Both the position numbers and the translations under genes were made by a program. The notes beneath the pieces are model-generated. The model made no database searches. It had not been told where the DNA came from and saw nothing but the letters and a program-made list of their open reading frames with translations. From positions 1,148,501 to 1,212,500 of the forward strand of contig JACTAT010000036.1 of assembly GCA_014526335.1 (NCBI GenBank): a DNA stretch of 64,000 nucleotides. The letters run 5' to 3'. The DNA comes from Chrysaora quinquecirrha (taxonomy: Eukaryota > Cnidaria > Scyphozoa > Semaeostomeae > Pelagiidae). Positions 12,601 to 23,500 of the stretch are shown here, in pieces; position 1 is the stretch's first letter; each line of letters opens with the position of its first letter.

Positions 12601-15600
12601 ATTTGAAGAAATAATTTCTCGATTTTTGGCAAAATTGTCGACTTTCAACAATCCGTAACTTTTTTGTTTCCGGAGATTTGTTGCTCCTCTCAACGCTTTC
12701 TTATAGAGCATAGCTTGCCCTTCAATTTGATATTTAAATCGCCAAAGTTTGATCTAGTTTTGAGATTTTATTAGCCTATTTTGCACGACACTACCAATGA
12801 GATCCCATTTCCTCTGGAGCCAGTAGTTCAATCCAATTCAATTTTGCAATGAAGATCCTGAAAATTCAAAGCGGCATAAAATGCGTAATATTGGCGCTAT
12901 AAAATTGAAATAAACAGCGTTGAAATCAGCACTCGATGCGCTATGATTTGATATAGAAATTGTCTTTTTTCTAGAAGGTGGATTTTAGGCCATTTTTTGG
13001 AAAAAATCCTAACATACGCAACAGAAAAACTGCTCTAATATGCCGATTTTCTTGTCTTTTTTAACCAAATCAACAATGGCACGATAGTTTTAAGCACGGG
13101 CTTTTATTTGGTACAATATTCCAGCAATTTTGAGGAGAAAATTTTTCACCATTTTTCATCAGAAACAGCTTGCTCGCTTTCATGCAAAAACAACTTAAAA
13201 ATAGCGGTTAAATTGAAGCCCAAATCATTGCCAACATGATGGATATTTACTTATATTTCTGTGTTAAAAGGAGCCAAAGTTTTGATACGATGCATTTTGC
13301 CGTTTTCCAAAAGTCCCCCGATTAATCTCCGTAAATTAAGCGCGAGAATTGTTATGCTTTACTTCACGTTGTAGCCCTTGAAAAGAGGCTTAGAAACATG
13401 AATTTATCGGTTAAAAATTTCTTTTGGCAACTGAGAAAATCGACTTTCTTTTTCGGAGCAATTCCGGGATTTAAATTTTTGGGATATTTTTACGTTTTTG
13501 ACAAGCAAATTTTTAAGGATTTGGGTGAAAATTAGAGCATTTTCGAGCATCTGGGATGGCTCCCGACTTTGACAGCAAATGTCTCGGCTTCCAGAGAAGC
13601 TATCAGAAAACCAAAGACAGAATTTTAATCAGTGTTTAAAGATCTATAAGCTCGTATAACGTTGATATTATTTTAGGCAGTATTCGAAGAAATAATTTTT
13701 CGATTTTTGGCAAAATTGTCGACTTTCAACAATTCGTAACTTTTTGTTTGTGGAGATTTGTTGCTCCTCTCAACGCTTTCTTATAGAGCATAGCTTGCCC
13801 TTCAATTTGATATTTAAATCGCCAAAGTTTGATCTAGTTTTGAGATTTTATTAGCCTATTTTGCACGACACTACCATTGAGATCCCATTTCCTGGAGCCA
13901 GTAGTTCAATCCAATTCAATTTTGCAATGAAGATCCTGAAAATTCAAAGCGGCATAAATGCGTAATATTGGCGCTATAAAATTGAAATAAACAGCGTTGA
14001 AATCAGCACTCGATGCGCTATGATTTTATATAGAAATTGTCTTGTTTCTAGAAGGTGGATTTTAGGCCATTTTTGGAAAAATCCTAAAATACGCAACAGA
14101 AAAACTGCTCTAATATGCCGATTTTCTTGTCTTTTTAACCAAATCAACAATGGCACGATAGTTTTAAGCACGGGCTCTTATTTGGTACAATATTCCAGCA
14201 ATTTTGAGGAGAAACATTTTTCATCATTTTTTCATCAGAAACAGCTTGCTCGCTTTCATGCGAAAACAACTTCAACAATGGCGATTCTAGCGTTAAATTG
14301 AGCGCAAATTATGGCCAAAAAGATGGCTATTTAATTATATTTCTGTTATAAAAGGAGCCAAAGTTTTGATACGATGAATTTTGCCGTTTTCCGAAAGTCC
14401 CCCCCCCCCCGATCAATCTCCGTAAATTAAGCGCGAGAATTGTTATGCTTTACTTGACGTTGTCGCCCTTGCAAACACGCTTAGAAACATGTATTTATGG
14501 GTTAAAAATTGCTTTTAGCAACTGAGAAAATCGACTTTCTTTTTCGGAGCAATTCCGGGATTTAAATTTTTGGGACATTTTTACGTTTTTGACAAGCAAA
14601 TTTTTAAGGATTTGGGTGAAAATTAGAGCATTTTCGAGCATCTGGGATGGCTCCGGACTTTGACAGCAAATTTCTCGGCTTCCAGAGAAGCTATCAGAAA
14701 ACCAAAGACACCATTTTAATCAGTGTTTAAAGATCTATAAGCTCGTATAACGTTGATATTATTTTAGGCAGTATTTGAAGAAATAATTTCTCGATTTTTG
14801 GCAAAATTGTCGACTTTCAACAATCCGTAACTTTTTTGTTTCCGGAGATTTGTTGCTCCTCTCAACGCTTTCTTATAGAGCATAGCTTGCCTTCAATTTG
14901 ATATTTAAATCGCCAAAGTTTGATCTAGTTTTGAGATTTTATTAGCCTATTTTGCACGACACTACCAATGAGATCCCATTTCCTCTGGAGCCAGTAGTTC
15001 AATCCAATTCAATTTTGCAATGAAGATCCTGAAAATTCAAAGCGGCATAAAATGCGTAATATTGGCGCTATAAAATTGAAATAAACAGCGTTGAAATCAG
15101 CACTCGATGCGCTATGATTTGATATAGAAATTGTCTTTTTTCTAGAAGGTGGATTTTAGGCCATTTTTTGGAAAAAATCCTAACATACGCAACAGAAAAA
15201 CTGCTCTAATATGCCGATTTTCTTGTCTTTTTTAACCAAATCAACAATGGCACGATAGTTTTAAGCACGGGCTTTTATTTGGTACAATATTCCAGCAATT
15301 TTGAGGAGAAAAATTTTTCACCATTTTTTCATCAGAAACAGCTTGCTCGCTTTCATGCAAAAACAACTTAAAAATAGCGGTTAAATTGAAGCCCAAATCA
15401 TTGCCAACATGATGGATATTTACTTATATTTCTGTGTTAAAAGGAGCCAAAGTTTTGATACGATGCATTTTGCCGTTTTCCAAAAGTCCCCCCCCCCCCC
15501 CGATTAATCTCCGTAAATTAAGCGCGAGAATTGTTATGCTTTACTTCACGTTGTAGCCCTTGAAAAGAGGCTTAGAAACATGAATTTATCGGTTAAAAAT

Positions 15601-18600
15601 TTCTTTTGGCAACTGAGAAAATCGACTTTCTTTTTCGGAGCAATTCCGGGATTTAAATTTTGGGATATTTTTACGTTTTGACAAGCAAATTTTAAGGATT
15701 TGGGTGAAAATTAGAGCATTTTCGAGCATCTGGGATGGCTCCGACTTTGACAGCAAATGTCTCGGCTTCCAGAGAAGCTATCAGAAAACCAAAGACAGAA
15801 TTTTAATCAGTGTTTAAAGATCTATAAGCTCGTATAACGTTGATATTATTTTAGGCAGTATTCGAAGAAATAATTTTTCGATTTTGGCAAAATTGTCGAC
15901 TTTCAACAATTCGTAACTTTTTGTTTGTGGAGATTTGTTGCTCCTCTCAACGCTTTCTTATAGAGCATAGCTTGCCCTTCAATTTGATATTTAAATCGCC
16001 AAAGTTTGATCTAGTTTTGAGATTTTATTAGCCTATTTTGCACGACACTACCATTGAGATCCCATTTCCTGGAGCCAGTAGTTCAATCCAATTCAATTTT
16101 GCAATGAAGATCCTGAAAATTCAAAGCGGCATAAATGCGTAATATTGGCGCTATAAAATTGAAATAAACAGCGTTGAAATCAGCACTCGATGCGCTATGA
16201 TTTTATATAGAAATTGTCTTGTTTCTAGAAGGTGGATTTTAGGCCATTTTTTGGAAAAAATCCTAAAATACGCAACAGAAAAACTGCTCTAATATGCCGA
16301 TTTTCTTGTCTTTTTTAACCAAATCAACAATGGCACGATAGTTTTAAGCACGGGCTCTTATTTGGTACAATATTCCAGCAATTTTGAGGAGAAACATTTT
16401 TCATCATTTTTTCATCAGAAACAGCTTGCTCGCTTTCATGCGAAAACAACTTAAACAATGGCGATTCTAGCGTTAAATTGAGCGCAAATTATGGCCAAAA
16501 AGATGGCTATTTAATTATATTTCTGTTATAAAAGGAGCCAAAGTTTTGATACGATGAATTTTGCCGTTTTCCGAAAGTCCCCCCCACCCCCGATTAATCT
16601 CCGTAAATTAAGCGCGAGAATTGTTATGCTTTACTTCACGTTGTCGCCCTTGAAAACACGCTTAGAAACATGTATTTATCGGTTAAAAATTGCTTTTAGC
16701 AACTGAGAAAATCGACTTTCTTTTTCGGAGCAATTCCGGGATTTATATTTTTGGGATATTTTTACGTTTTTGACAAGCAAATTTTTAAGGATTTGGGTGA
16801 AAATTAGAGCATTTTCGAGCATCTGGGATGGCTCCGGACTTTGACAGCAAATTTCTCGGCTTCCAGAGAAGTTATCAGAAAACCAAAGACACCATTTTAA
16901 TCAGTGTTTAAAGATCTATAAGCTCGTATAACGTTGATATTATTTTAGGCAGTATTTGAAGAAATAATTTCTCAATTTTTGGCAAAATTGTCGACTTTCA
17001 ACAATCCGTAACTTTTTTGTTTCCGGAGATTTGTTGCTCCTCTCAACGCTTTCTTATAGAGCATAGCTTGCCCTTCAATTTGATATTTAAATCGCCAAAG
17101 TTTGATCTAGTTTTGAGATTTTATTAGCCTATTTTGCACGACACTACCATTGAGATCCCATTTCCCCTGGAGCCAGTAGTTCAATCCAATTCAATTTTGA
17201 AATGAAGATCCTGAAAATTCAAAGCGGCATAAAATGCGTAATATTGGCGCTATAAAATTGAAATAAACAGCGTTGAAATCAGCACTCGATGCGCTATGAT
17301 TTTATATAGAAATTGTCTTGTTTCTAGAAGGTGGATTTTAGGCCATTTTTTGGAAAAAATCCTAAAATACGCAACAGAAAAACTGCTCTAATATGCCGAT
17401 TTTCTTGTCTTTTTTAACCAAATCAACAATGGCACGATATTTCTAAGCACGGGCTTTTATTTGGTACAATATTCCAGCAATTTTGAGGAGAAAAATTTTT
17501 CATCATTTTTTCATCAGAAACAGCTTGCTCGCTTTCATGCGAAAACAACTTAAACAATGGCGATTCTAGCGTTAAATTGAGCGCAAATTATGGCCAAAAA
17601 GATGGCTATTTAATTATATTTCTGTTATAAAAGGAGCCAAAGTTTTGATACGATGAATTTTGCCGTTTTCTGAAAGTCCCCCGATTAATTTCCGTAAATT
17701 AAGCGCGAGAATTGTTATGCTTTACTTCACGTTGTAGCCCTTGAAAACACGCTTAGAAACATGTATTTATGGGTTAAAAATTGCTTTTAGCAACTGAGAA
17801 AATCGACTTTCTTTTTCGGAGCAATTCCGGGATTTAAATTTTTGGGATATTTTTACGTTTTTGACAAGCAAATTTTTAAGGATTTGGGTGAAAATTAGAG
17901 CATTTTTGAGCATCTGGGATGGCTCCCGACTTTGACAGAAAATGTCTCGGCTTCCAGAGAAGCTATCAGAAAACCAAAGACAGAATTTTAATCAGTGTTT
18001 AAAGATCTATAAGCTCGTATAACGTTGATATTATTTTAGGCAGTATTCGAAGAAATAATTTTTCGATTTTTGGCAAAATTGTCGACTTTCAACAATCCGT
18101 AACTTTTTTGTTTGTGGAGATTTGTTGCTCCTCTCAACGCTTTCTTATAGAGCATAGCTTGCCCTTCAATTTGATATTTAAATCGCCAAAGTTTGATCTA
18201 GTTTTGAGATTTTATTAGCCTATTTTGCACGACACTACCATTGAGATCCCATTTCCCCTGGAGCCAGTAGTTCAATCCAATTCAATTTTGCAATGAAGAT
18301 CCTGAAAATTCAAAGCGGCATAAAATGCGTAATATTGGCGCTATAAAATTGAAATAAACAGCGTTGAAATCAGCACACGATGCGCTATGATTTGATATAG
18401 AAATTGTCTTGTTTCTAGAAGGTGGATTTTAGGCCATTTTTTGGAAAAAATCCTAAAATACGCAACAGAAAAACTGCTCTAATATGCCGATTTTCTTGTC
18501 TTTTTTAACCAAATCAACAATGGCACGATATTTCTAAGCACGGGCTTTTATTTGGTACAATATTCCAGCAATTTTGAGGAGAAACATTTTTCATCATTTT

Positions 18601-19969
18601 TTCATCAGAAACAGCTTGCTCGCTTTCATGCGAAAACAACTTAAACAATGGCGATTCTAGCGTTAAATTGAGCGCAAATTATGGCCAAAAAGATGGCTAT
18701 TTAATTATATTTCTGTTATAAAAGGAGCCAAAGTTTTGATACGATGAATTTTGCCGTTTTCTGAAAGTCCCCCCCCCCCCGATTAATCTCCGTAAATTAA
18801 GCGCGAGAATTGTTATGCTTTACTTCACGCTGTAGCCCTTGAAAACACGCTTAGAAACATGTATTTATCGGTTAAAAATTGCTTTTAGCAACTGAGAAAA
18901 TCGACTTTCTCTTTCGGAGCAATTCCGGGATTTATATTTTTGGGACATTTTTACGTTTTTGACAAGCAAATTTTTAAGGATTTGGGTGAAAATTAGAGCA
19001 TTTTCGAGCATCTGGGATGGCTCCGGACTTTGACAGCAAATTTCTCGGCTTCCAGAGAAGCTATCAGAAAACCAAAGACACCATTTTAATCAGTGTTTAA
19101 AGATCTATAAGCTCGTATAACGTTGATATTATTTTAGGCAGTATTCGAAGAAATAATTTCTCGATTTTTGGCAAAATTGTCGACTTTCAACAATCCGTAA
19201 CTTTTTTGTTTCTGGAGATTTGTTGCTCCTCTCAACGCTTTCTTATAGAGCATAGCTTGCCCTTCAATTTGATATATAAATCGCTAAAATTTGATGTTGC
19301 TTCATGACTTTATTAGCCTATTTTGCACGACACTACCAATGAGATCCCATTTCCCCTGGAGCCAGTAGCTCAATCCAATTCAATTTTGCAATGGTCCTCA
19401 TTAAAATCTCGATGCATCATAAAAGTCAAAATACGAATCTCATGGGAATAAAATAGGCATGTTTGGAATGAGCACTTCGATCCCTTTCGTTTTTTACAAA
19501 AGTTGTTGCCTTTCTGCGAAATTGTCTTTTTTGCTTTTTTTCCTCAATTTTGACAAGCATGAAGAAGAAAAACAGTGTCCTAAAGTGCGATTTTTTATGC
19601 CCTTTTCACCAAATTTCATTTTCCTCTTTTTTAGTTTTCCGATAATTTAGTCCTCAATATCGCTGAGTAGCCTTTGGAAAGACTTATTACAGTGCCACTA
19701 GCTCAGATTATCATTCAATCTTTTTCAGGGAACAAAGAGCAAGTCTGACTTATGCAGAACTTCTTAGATGCAATCACAATGAACACGGAAGGTAATAGAC
19801 AAGAAAAGACTAGGCTCATTGTCATATATAACTTCATTTAAAAAAATTCTGTTCTAGAATAAAAATCTTCTTACATAAAGATGACAGTGTCAATTTGATG
19901 ACACTCCTTTTACGAATTAAATGTCTGATAGTCTTAATAACGATCTCAGAAGAAAGGGACCATGACTAG
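610..19969 (+). CDS. CTU2: CTU2, cytosolic tRNA 2-thiolation subunit 2 (3' part, 11 exons)
   Basis: C-terminal part of the NCS2/CTU2 family. With CTU1 (NCS6) this protein thiolates the wobble uridine U34 of cytosolic Lys, Glu and Gln tRNAs, using sulfur delivered by URM1. Exons: 610-691, 1778-1834, 1950-1984, 2801-2861, 2977-3040, 3759-3828, 4042-4079, 4541-4566, 5194-5255, 19729-19791, 19858-19969. All phases join without a stop until TAG at 19967-19969. Family hallmarks: the SFPSTVSTIFRTGDKL block, then Cys pairs CALC, RCCGSGDGSC and CYGC, then the LLPPF..AE.....R motif near the end. The N-terminal PP-loop-like domain and start codon lie left of the window. The intron before exon 10 is 14.5 kb because of a satellite array. 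The last ~25 residues run past the usual family end and are the least certain part. Confidence 0.88.
692..1777. mobile_element. MITE-A cluster in CTU2 intron
   Basis: A nested or adjacent group of elements sharing the terminal sequence GGCCCTGGCCAAAC and its complement. One complete copy is about 928-1147. Partial copies run 1192-1340 and 1334-1750. Internal DNA is made of short inverted words CAAACATT/AATGTTTG with no coding capacity. Confidence 0.65.
1556..1690. repeat. 20-bp tandem repeat inside MITE-A
   Basis: About 6.5 near-identical copies of a 20-bp unit (GGTCAAACATTTGGTTCAGC). The unit is built from the MITE-A CAAACATTT word, so it appears to have expanded inside the element. Confidence 0.9.
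1778..1834 (+). CDS. CTU2: CTU2 exon
   Basis: Nineteen codons in phase 0 to 0, between TTTTAG and GTACAT, containing TEAFVSNLQ. This leads directly into the ASFPSTVSTIF of the next exon, as in CTU2 proteins. Confidence 0.82.
1950..1984 (+). CDS. CTU2: CTU2 exon
   Basis: A 35-bp microexon between TTTTAG and GTAATT. It encodes ASFPSTVSTIF plus two bases of an Arg codon. This is the most diagnostic CTU2 motif in the window. Confidence 0.85.
2128..2695. repeat. ~82-bp minisatellite in CTU2 intron
   Basis: About six to seven copies of a ~82-bp unit with GGCTTATTCAAGAGGCGGGG and GGAGTTCTTAAGTGGGG. Starts recur near 2202, 2283, 2364, 2445 and 2526. Open frames through it on both strands are by-products of the repeat. 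Confidence 0.9.
2801..2861 (+). CDS. CTU2: CTU2 exon with first Cys pair
   Basis: Between TTGTAG and GTGATT. It completes Arg, then reads TGDKLTLVDESTNENCALCK and ends in phase 0. CALC matches the C-x-x-C of the family's C-terminal zinc-ribbon-like region. Confidence 0.83.
2977..3040 (+). CDS. CTU2: CTU2 exon, acidic linker
   Basis: Between TTTTAG and GTATGT, phase 0 to 1. It encodes the acidic variable linker VPMAFDETDYDNNDDSEIE, between the first and second Cys clusters. Confidence 0.75.
3130..3225 (-). ncRNA. Hammerhead-ribozyme-like fragment of a Penelope-like element
   Basis: On the minus strand the order is CCGATGA (consensus CUGAUGA, one change), a stem-II hairpin GGGAGA/TCTCCC with a short loop, then GAAAC and GTCGTCC. 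This is the core of the hammerhead motifs known from Penelope-like retroelements, with a very short stem III and GUC cleavage triplet. I see no convincing stem I partner, so this copy is probably decayed. It lies in a CTU2 intron (3041-3758). The remaining ~500 bp of that intron shows no clear ORF. Confidence 0.4.
3759..3828 (+). CDS. CTU2: CTU2 exon with RCCGSGDGSC motif
   Basis: Acceptor TTATTAAG, donor GTAAGT. It completes a Cys codon and reads SSNNRCCGSGDGSC, then SSLEKDKIE. It corresponds to the RCCGQGAC-type motif of animal CTU2. Confidence 0.82.
4042..4079 (+). CDS. CTU2: CTU2 exon
   Basis: A 38-bp exon between TTTTAG and GTAAGG encoding LSQEDVIHALCY. The Cys is the first of the final C-x-x-C, completed by the next exon. 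Confidence 0.8.
4541..4566 (+). CDS. CTU2: CTU2 microexon
   Basis: A 26-bp microexon between TTGTAG and GTGAGT encoding GCQLTFRDM. It completes the CYGC pair and is in phase 0 at its end. Confidence 0.78.
4687..4939. mobile_element. MITE-D
   Basis: About 250 bp with imperfect terminal inverted repeats: left GGCTAAACTAGGAGATTTGT, right ACATGTCTCCTAGTATAGCC. No coding capacity. It lies in the CTU2 intron 4567-5193. Confidence 0.6.
5194..5255 (+). CDS. CTU2: CTU2 exon before the giant intron
   Basis: Between TTTCAG and GTAAAG. It encodes KYNISLLPPFAVAEIGKMKR plus two bases. The LPP(F/Y)..AE segment is the conserved C-terminal CTU2 motif. Its partner exon is 14.5 kb downstream. Confidence 0.82.
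5970..6480. repeat. 20-bp minisatellite with higher-order blocks
   Basis: Tandem units AGCAAGCATAAGGAACACAT, interrupted at intervals by a ~50-bp spacer (GGACAGCTCTATGAAAGCGA, then TGCTTGAAAGTTAAGAGG). This makes higher-order blocks with different numbers of 20-bp units per block. Confidence 0.92.
6790..6895 (+). repeat. SINE family 2 copy
   Basis: Contains the B-box-like AGGTTCGAATCCC preceded by AGCCTCTCTGATCATGAAGT. It matches copies at 55880-56010 (-) and 56180-56270 (+). It directly abuts the left edge of the satellite array. Confidence 0.6.
6896..19640. repeat. Satellite 1: ~1.09-kb monomers, ~12 copies
   Basis: A landmark (GGATTTGGGTGAAAATTAGA) recurs near 7016, 8097, 9185, 10271, 11349, 12434, 13515, 14606, 15694, 16788, 17878 and 18976, giving 1,078-1,098 bp periods. 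Copies are nearly identical apart from poly-A/T/C length changes and diagnostic substitutions that alternate from copy to copy. Short ORFs of 60-112 codons are not preserved between copies, so no protein is supported. From about 19270 to 19640 the repeat fades into a strongly diverged partial monomer. Confidence 0.97.
19729..19791 (+). CDS. CTU2: CTU2 exon after the satellite intron
   Basis: Acceptor TTTTTCAG, donor GTAATA. It completes Arg in phase and reads REQRASLTYAELLRC, then NHNEHG. The phase match to 5194-5255 is what shows that the satellite lies inside an intron. The residues fit the R.QR...L..I/L. pattern that follows LPPY in the family. Confidence 0.75.
19858..19969 (+). CDS. CTU2: CTU2 terminal exon
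   Basis: Acceptor GTTCTAG. It reads RIKIFLHKDDS, resembling the I.EFLL.D end of the family, and continues about 25 residues to TAG at 19967-19969. The hydrophobic tail (NLMTLLLRIKCLIVLITIS) is unusual. A nearby alternative donor could shorten it, but none stands out. Confidence 0.55.
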
Positions 19970-20548
19970 ACTTATTACTTGAGTCGTTGTATAGCTATTG
20001 AGTTCAACTGCTGGATGTTCAAACTGCAGTTTGAGCGATCTCGGTTTGCTGCTAGTCTCGGTTTCATGAGCGATAACTCAGGTAATAAGTCAAGAAGCAT
20101 TCATTGACTAATGTATGAAAAGCATCTACTGTATATAAATACAAGTATATATAAAACTAATACATATGGAACAAATATATATAAAATATTAGTAAGAAAT
20201 CGAATTAGCTAGTTAGTGATACTATCTTTAATTTGTCCCAAAACGATAAGAAATACTACAACAGCATCCAATGTTTGTGACTGTCTTGCTTGCCTCTTGA
20301 CACCACCAAAAGTATTGATCGAAATTAAAAAAAAAGACACCAACTAAATCCTGAAAAAAAGAATGAAACAATTTAAAATTATACCTTTAAACTTCATTCT
20401 TTCCTGAATGCTTGAAAAGAAACAATATTGTTGGTATCTTCTTGCATTTCAAATCCCATGAAAGAATAACGATGCAGCTACATACAAACAAATTGCAGTC
20501 CGAACCCTACTCTTAGCAGAAGATACAATGAATGGTGTCCCAACAATC
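19970..20548. other. CTU2 3' flank
   Basis: AT-rich, with no gene or repeat recognised. No canonical AATAAA is present before the satellite begins. Only variants such as TATAAA (near 20133 and 20150) and ATTAAA (near 20326) occur. Confidence 0.6.
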
Positions 20549-23500
20549 TTATGGATAAAATAAACCACTTCTATGCCTGCCTAAGGCTCATAACAAAGCT
20601 ATTTAGCTCAAAAAGTGGTCAAAACAAAAACGCTCAAAATGGGCCATTTTTGGCCAAAAAGGCAAGGCTATACTAAGGCAAAATGGCCATAAATTGGCCA
20701 AATTTGAGAGTTTCCAAAGGGCTCCAAAATCATTAGAAAAAGCCAACCAGGGACAAAATAAACCACTTCTATGCTTGCCTAAGGCTATAATAAAGCTGTT
20801 TAGGTCAGAAAATGGTCAAAACAAAACCCTTCAAAATCGTCCTTTTTTGGCTAAAAAGGCAAGGCTATACTAAGGCAAAATGGTCGAAAATTGGCCAAAA
20901 TCGAGGGTTTCCAAAAGTCTCTACAATCATTAAAAATAGCCTCCAAGGGACAAAATAAACCACTTCTATGCTTGCCTAAGGCTATAATAAAGCTGTTTAG
21001 GTCAGAAAATGGTCAAATAAAGAGCCTCGAAATTGGCCATTTTTTGGCCAAAAAGGCAAGGCTATACTAAGGCAAAATGGCCATAAATTGGCCAAATTTG
21101 AGAGTTTCCAAAGGGCTCCAAAATCATTAGAAAAAGCCAACCAGGGACAAAATAAACCACTTCTATGCTTGCCTAAGGCTATAATAAAGCTGTTTAGGTC
21201 AGAAAATGGTCAAAACAAAACCCTTCAAAATCGTCCTTTTTTGGCTAAAAAGGCAAGGCTATACTAAGGCAAAATGGTCGAAAGTTGGCCAAAATCGAGG
21301 GTTTCCAAAAGTCTCTACAATCATTAAAAATAGCCTCCAAGGGACAAAATAAACCACTTCTATGCTTGCCTAAGGCTATAATAAAGCTGTTTAGGTCAGA
21401 AAATGGTCAAATAAAGAGCCTCGAAATTGGCCATTTTTTGGCCAAAAAGGCAAGGCTATACTAAGGCAAAATGGCCGAAAATTGGCCGAAATCGAGGGTT
21501 TTCAAAGGCTCCAAAATCATTCAAAATAGCCACCCAGGGATAAAATAAACCACTTCTATGCCTGCATAAGGCTATAATAAAGCTATTTAGGTCAGAAAAT
21601 GGTCAAAACAAAAACCCTTCAAAATCGTCCTTTTTTGGCTAAAAAGGCAAGGCAAAATGGCCATAAATTGGCCGAAATCGAGGGTTTTCAAAGGCTCCAA
21701 AATCATTAAAAATAGCCACCCAGGGATAAAATAAACCACTTCTATGCCTGCATAAGGCTATAATAAAGCTATTTAGGTCAGAAAATGGTCAAAACAAAAA
21801 CCCTTCAAAATCGTCCTTTTTTGGCTAAAAAGGCAAGGCTATACTACGGCAAAATGGCCATAAATTGGCCGAAATCGAGGGTTTTCAAAAGCTCCAAAAT
21901 CATTAAAAATAGCCACCCAGGGATAAAATAAACCACTTCTATGCCTGCATAAGGCTATAATAAAGCTATTTAGGTCAGAAAATGGCCAAAACAAAAACCC
22001 TCAAAATGGGCCATTTTTGGCCAAAAACACAAGGCTACACTAAGGCAAAATGGCCATAAATTGGCCAAAATCGAGGGTTTCCAAAAGGCTCCAAAATCAT
22101 TGAAAATAGCCTCCTTGGGACAAAATAAACCACTTCCATGCCTGCATAAGGCTATAATAAAGCTATTTAGGTCAGAAAATGGTCAAAACAAAACCCTTCA
22201 AAATCGTCCTTTTTGGCTAAAAGGCAAGGCTATACTAAGGCAAAATGGTCGAAAGTTGGCCAAAATCGAGGGTTTCCAAAAGTCTCTACAATCATTAAAA
22301 ATAGCCTCCAAGGGACAAAATAAACCACTTCTATGCTTGCCTAAGGCTATAATAAAGCTGTTTAGGTCAGAAAATGGTCAAATAAAGAGCCTCGAAATTG
22401 GCCATTTTTTGGCCAAAAAGGCAAGGCTATACTAAGGCAAAATGGCCGAAAATTGGCCGAAATCGAGGGTTTTCAAAGGCTCCAAAATCATTCAAAATAG
22501 CCACCCAGGGATAAAATAAACCACTTCTATGCCTGCATAAGGCTATAATAAAGCTATTTAGGTCAGAAAATGGTCAAAACAAAAACCCTTCAAAATCGTC
22601 CTTTTTTGGCTAAAAAGGCAAGGCTATACTACGGCAAAATGGCCATAAATTGGCCGAAATCGAGGGTTTTCAAAGGCTCCAAAATCATTAAAAATAGCCA
22701 CCCAGGGATAAAATAAACCACTTCTATGCCTGCATAAGGCTATAATAAAGCTATTTAGGTCAGAAAATGGTCAAAACAAAACCCTTCAAAATCGTCCTTT
22801 TTGGCTAAAAAGGCAAGGCTATACTAAGGCAAAATGGCCAAAAATTGGCAGAAATCGAGGGTTTCCAAAAGGCCCCAAAATCATTAAAAATAGCCACCCA
22901 GGGATAAAATAAACCACTTCTATGCCTGCATAAGGCTATAATAAAGCTATTTAGGTCAGAAAATGGCCAAAACAAAAACCCTCAAAATGGGCCATTTTTG
23001 GCCAAAAACACAAGGCTACACTAAGGCAAAATGGCCATAAATTGGCCAAAATCGAGGGTTTCCAAAAGGCTCCAAAATCATTGAAAATAGCCTCCTTGGG
23101 ACAAAATAAACCACTTCCATGCCTGCATAAGGCTATAATAAAGCTATTTAGGTCAGAAAATGGTCAAAACAAAACCCTTCAAAATCGTCCTTTTTTGGCT
23201 AAAAAGGCAAGGCTATACTAAGGCAAAATGGTCGAAAGTTGGCCAAAATCGAGGGTTTCCAAAAGTCTCTACAATCATTAAAAATAGCCTCCAAGGGACA
23301 AAATAAACCACTTCTATGCTTGCCTAAGGCTATAATAAAGCTGTTTAGGTCAGAAAATGGTCAAATAAAGAGCCTCGAAATTGGCCATTTTTGGCCCAAA
23401 AAGGCAAGGCTATACTAAGGCAAAATGGCCGAAAATTGGCCGAAATCGAGGGTTTCAAAGGCTCCAAAATCATTCAAAATAGCCACCCAGGGATAAAATA

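Larger units (their letters stand above)
5256..19728 (+). other. CTU2: Giant CTU2 intron (14.5 kb)
   Basis: Bounded by AAG|GTAAAG and TTTTTCAG|GG, phase 2. From 5256 to about 5970 I see no feature. It then holds a 20-bp minisatellite, SINE family 2 and the 1.09-kb satellite array, followed by about 90 bp of unique DNA before the acceptor. Confidence 0.75.

Noticed and set aside
7000..14300. Recurring 60-112 codon frames in satellite 1 (e.g. 9711-10049)
   Set aside because: The frame is broken or shifted in most monomers by indels, so it is not under selection as protein.
15330..15350. CTGATGA word on the minus strand of satellite 1 as a hammerhead ribozyme
   Set aside because: No stem II hairpin or correctly placed GAAA/GUC follows.
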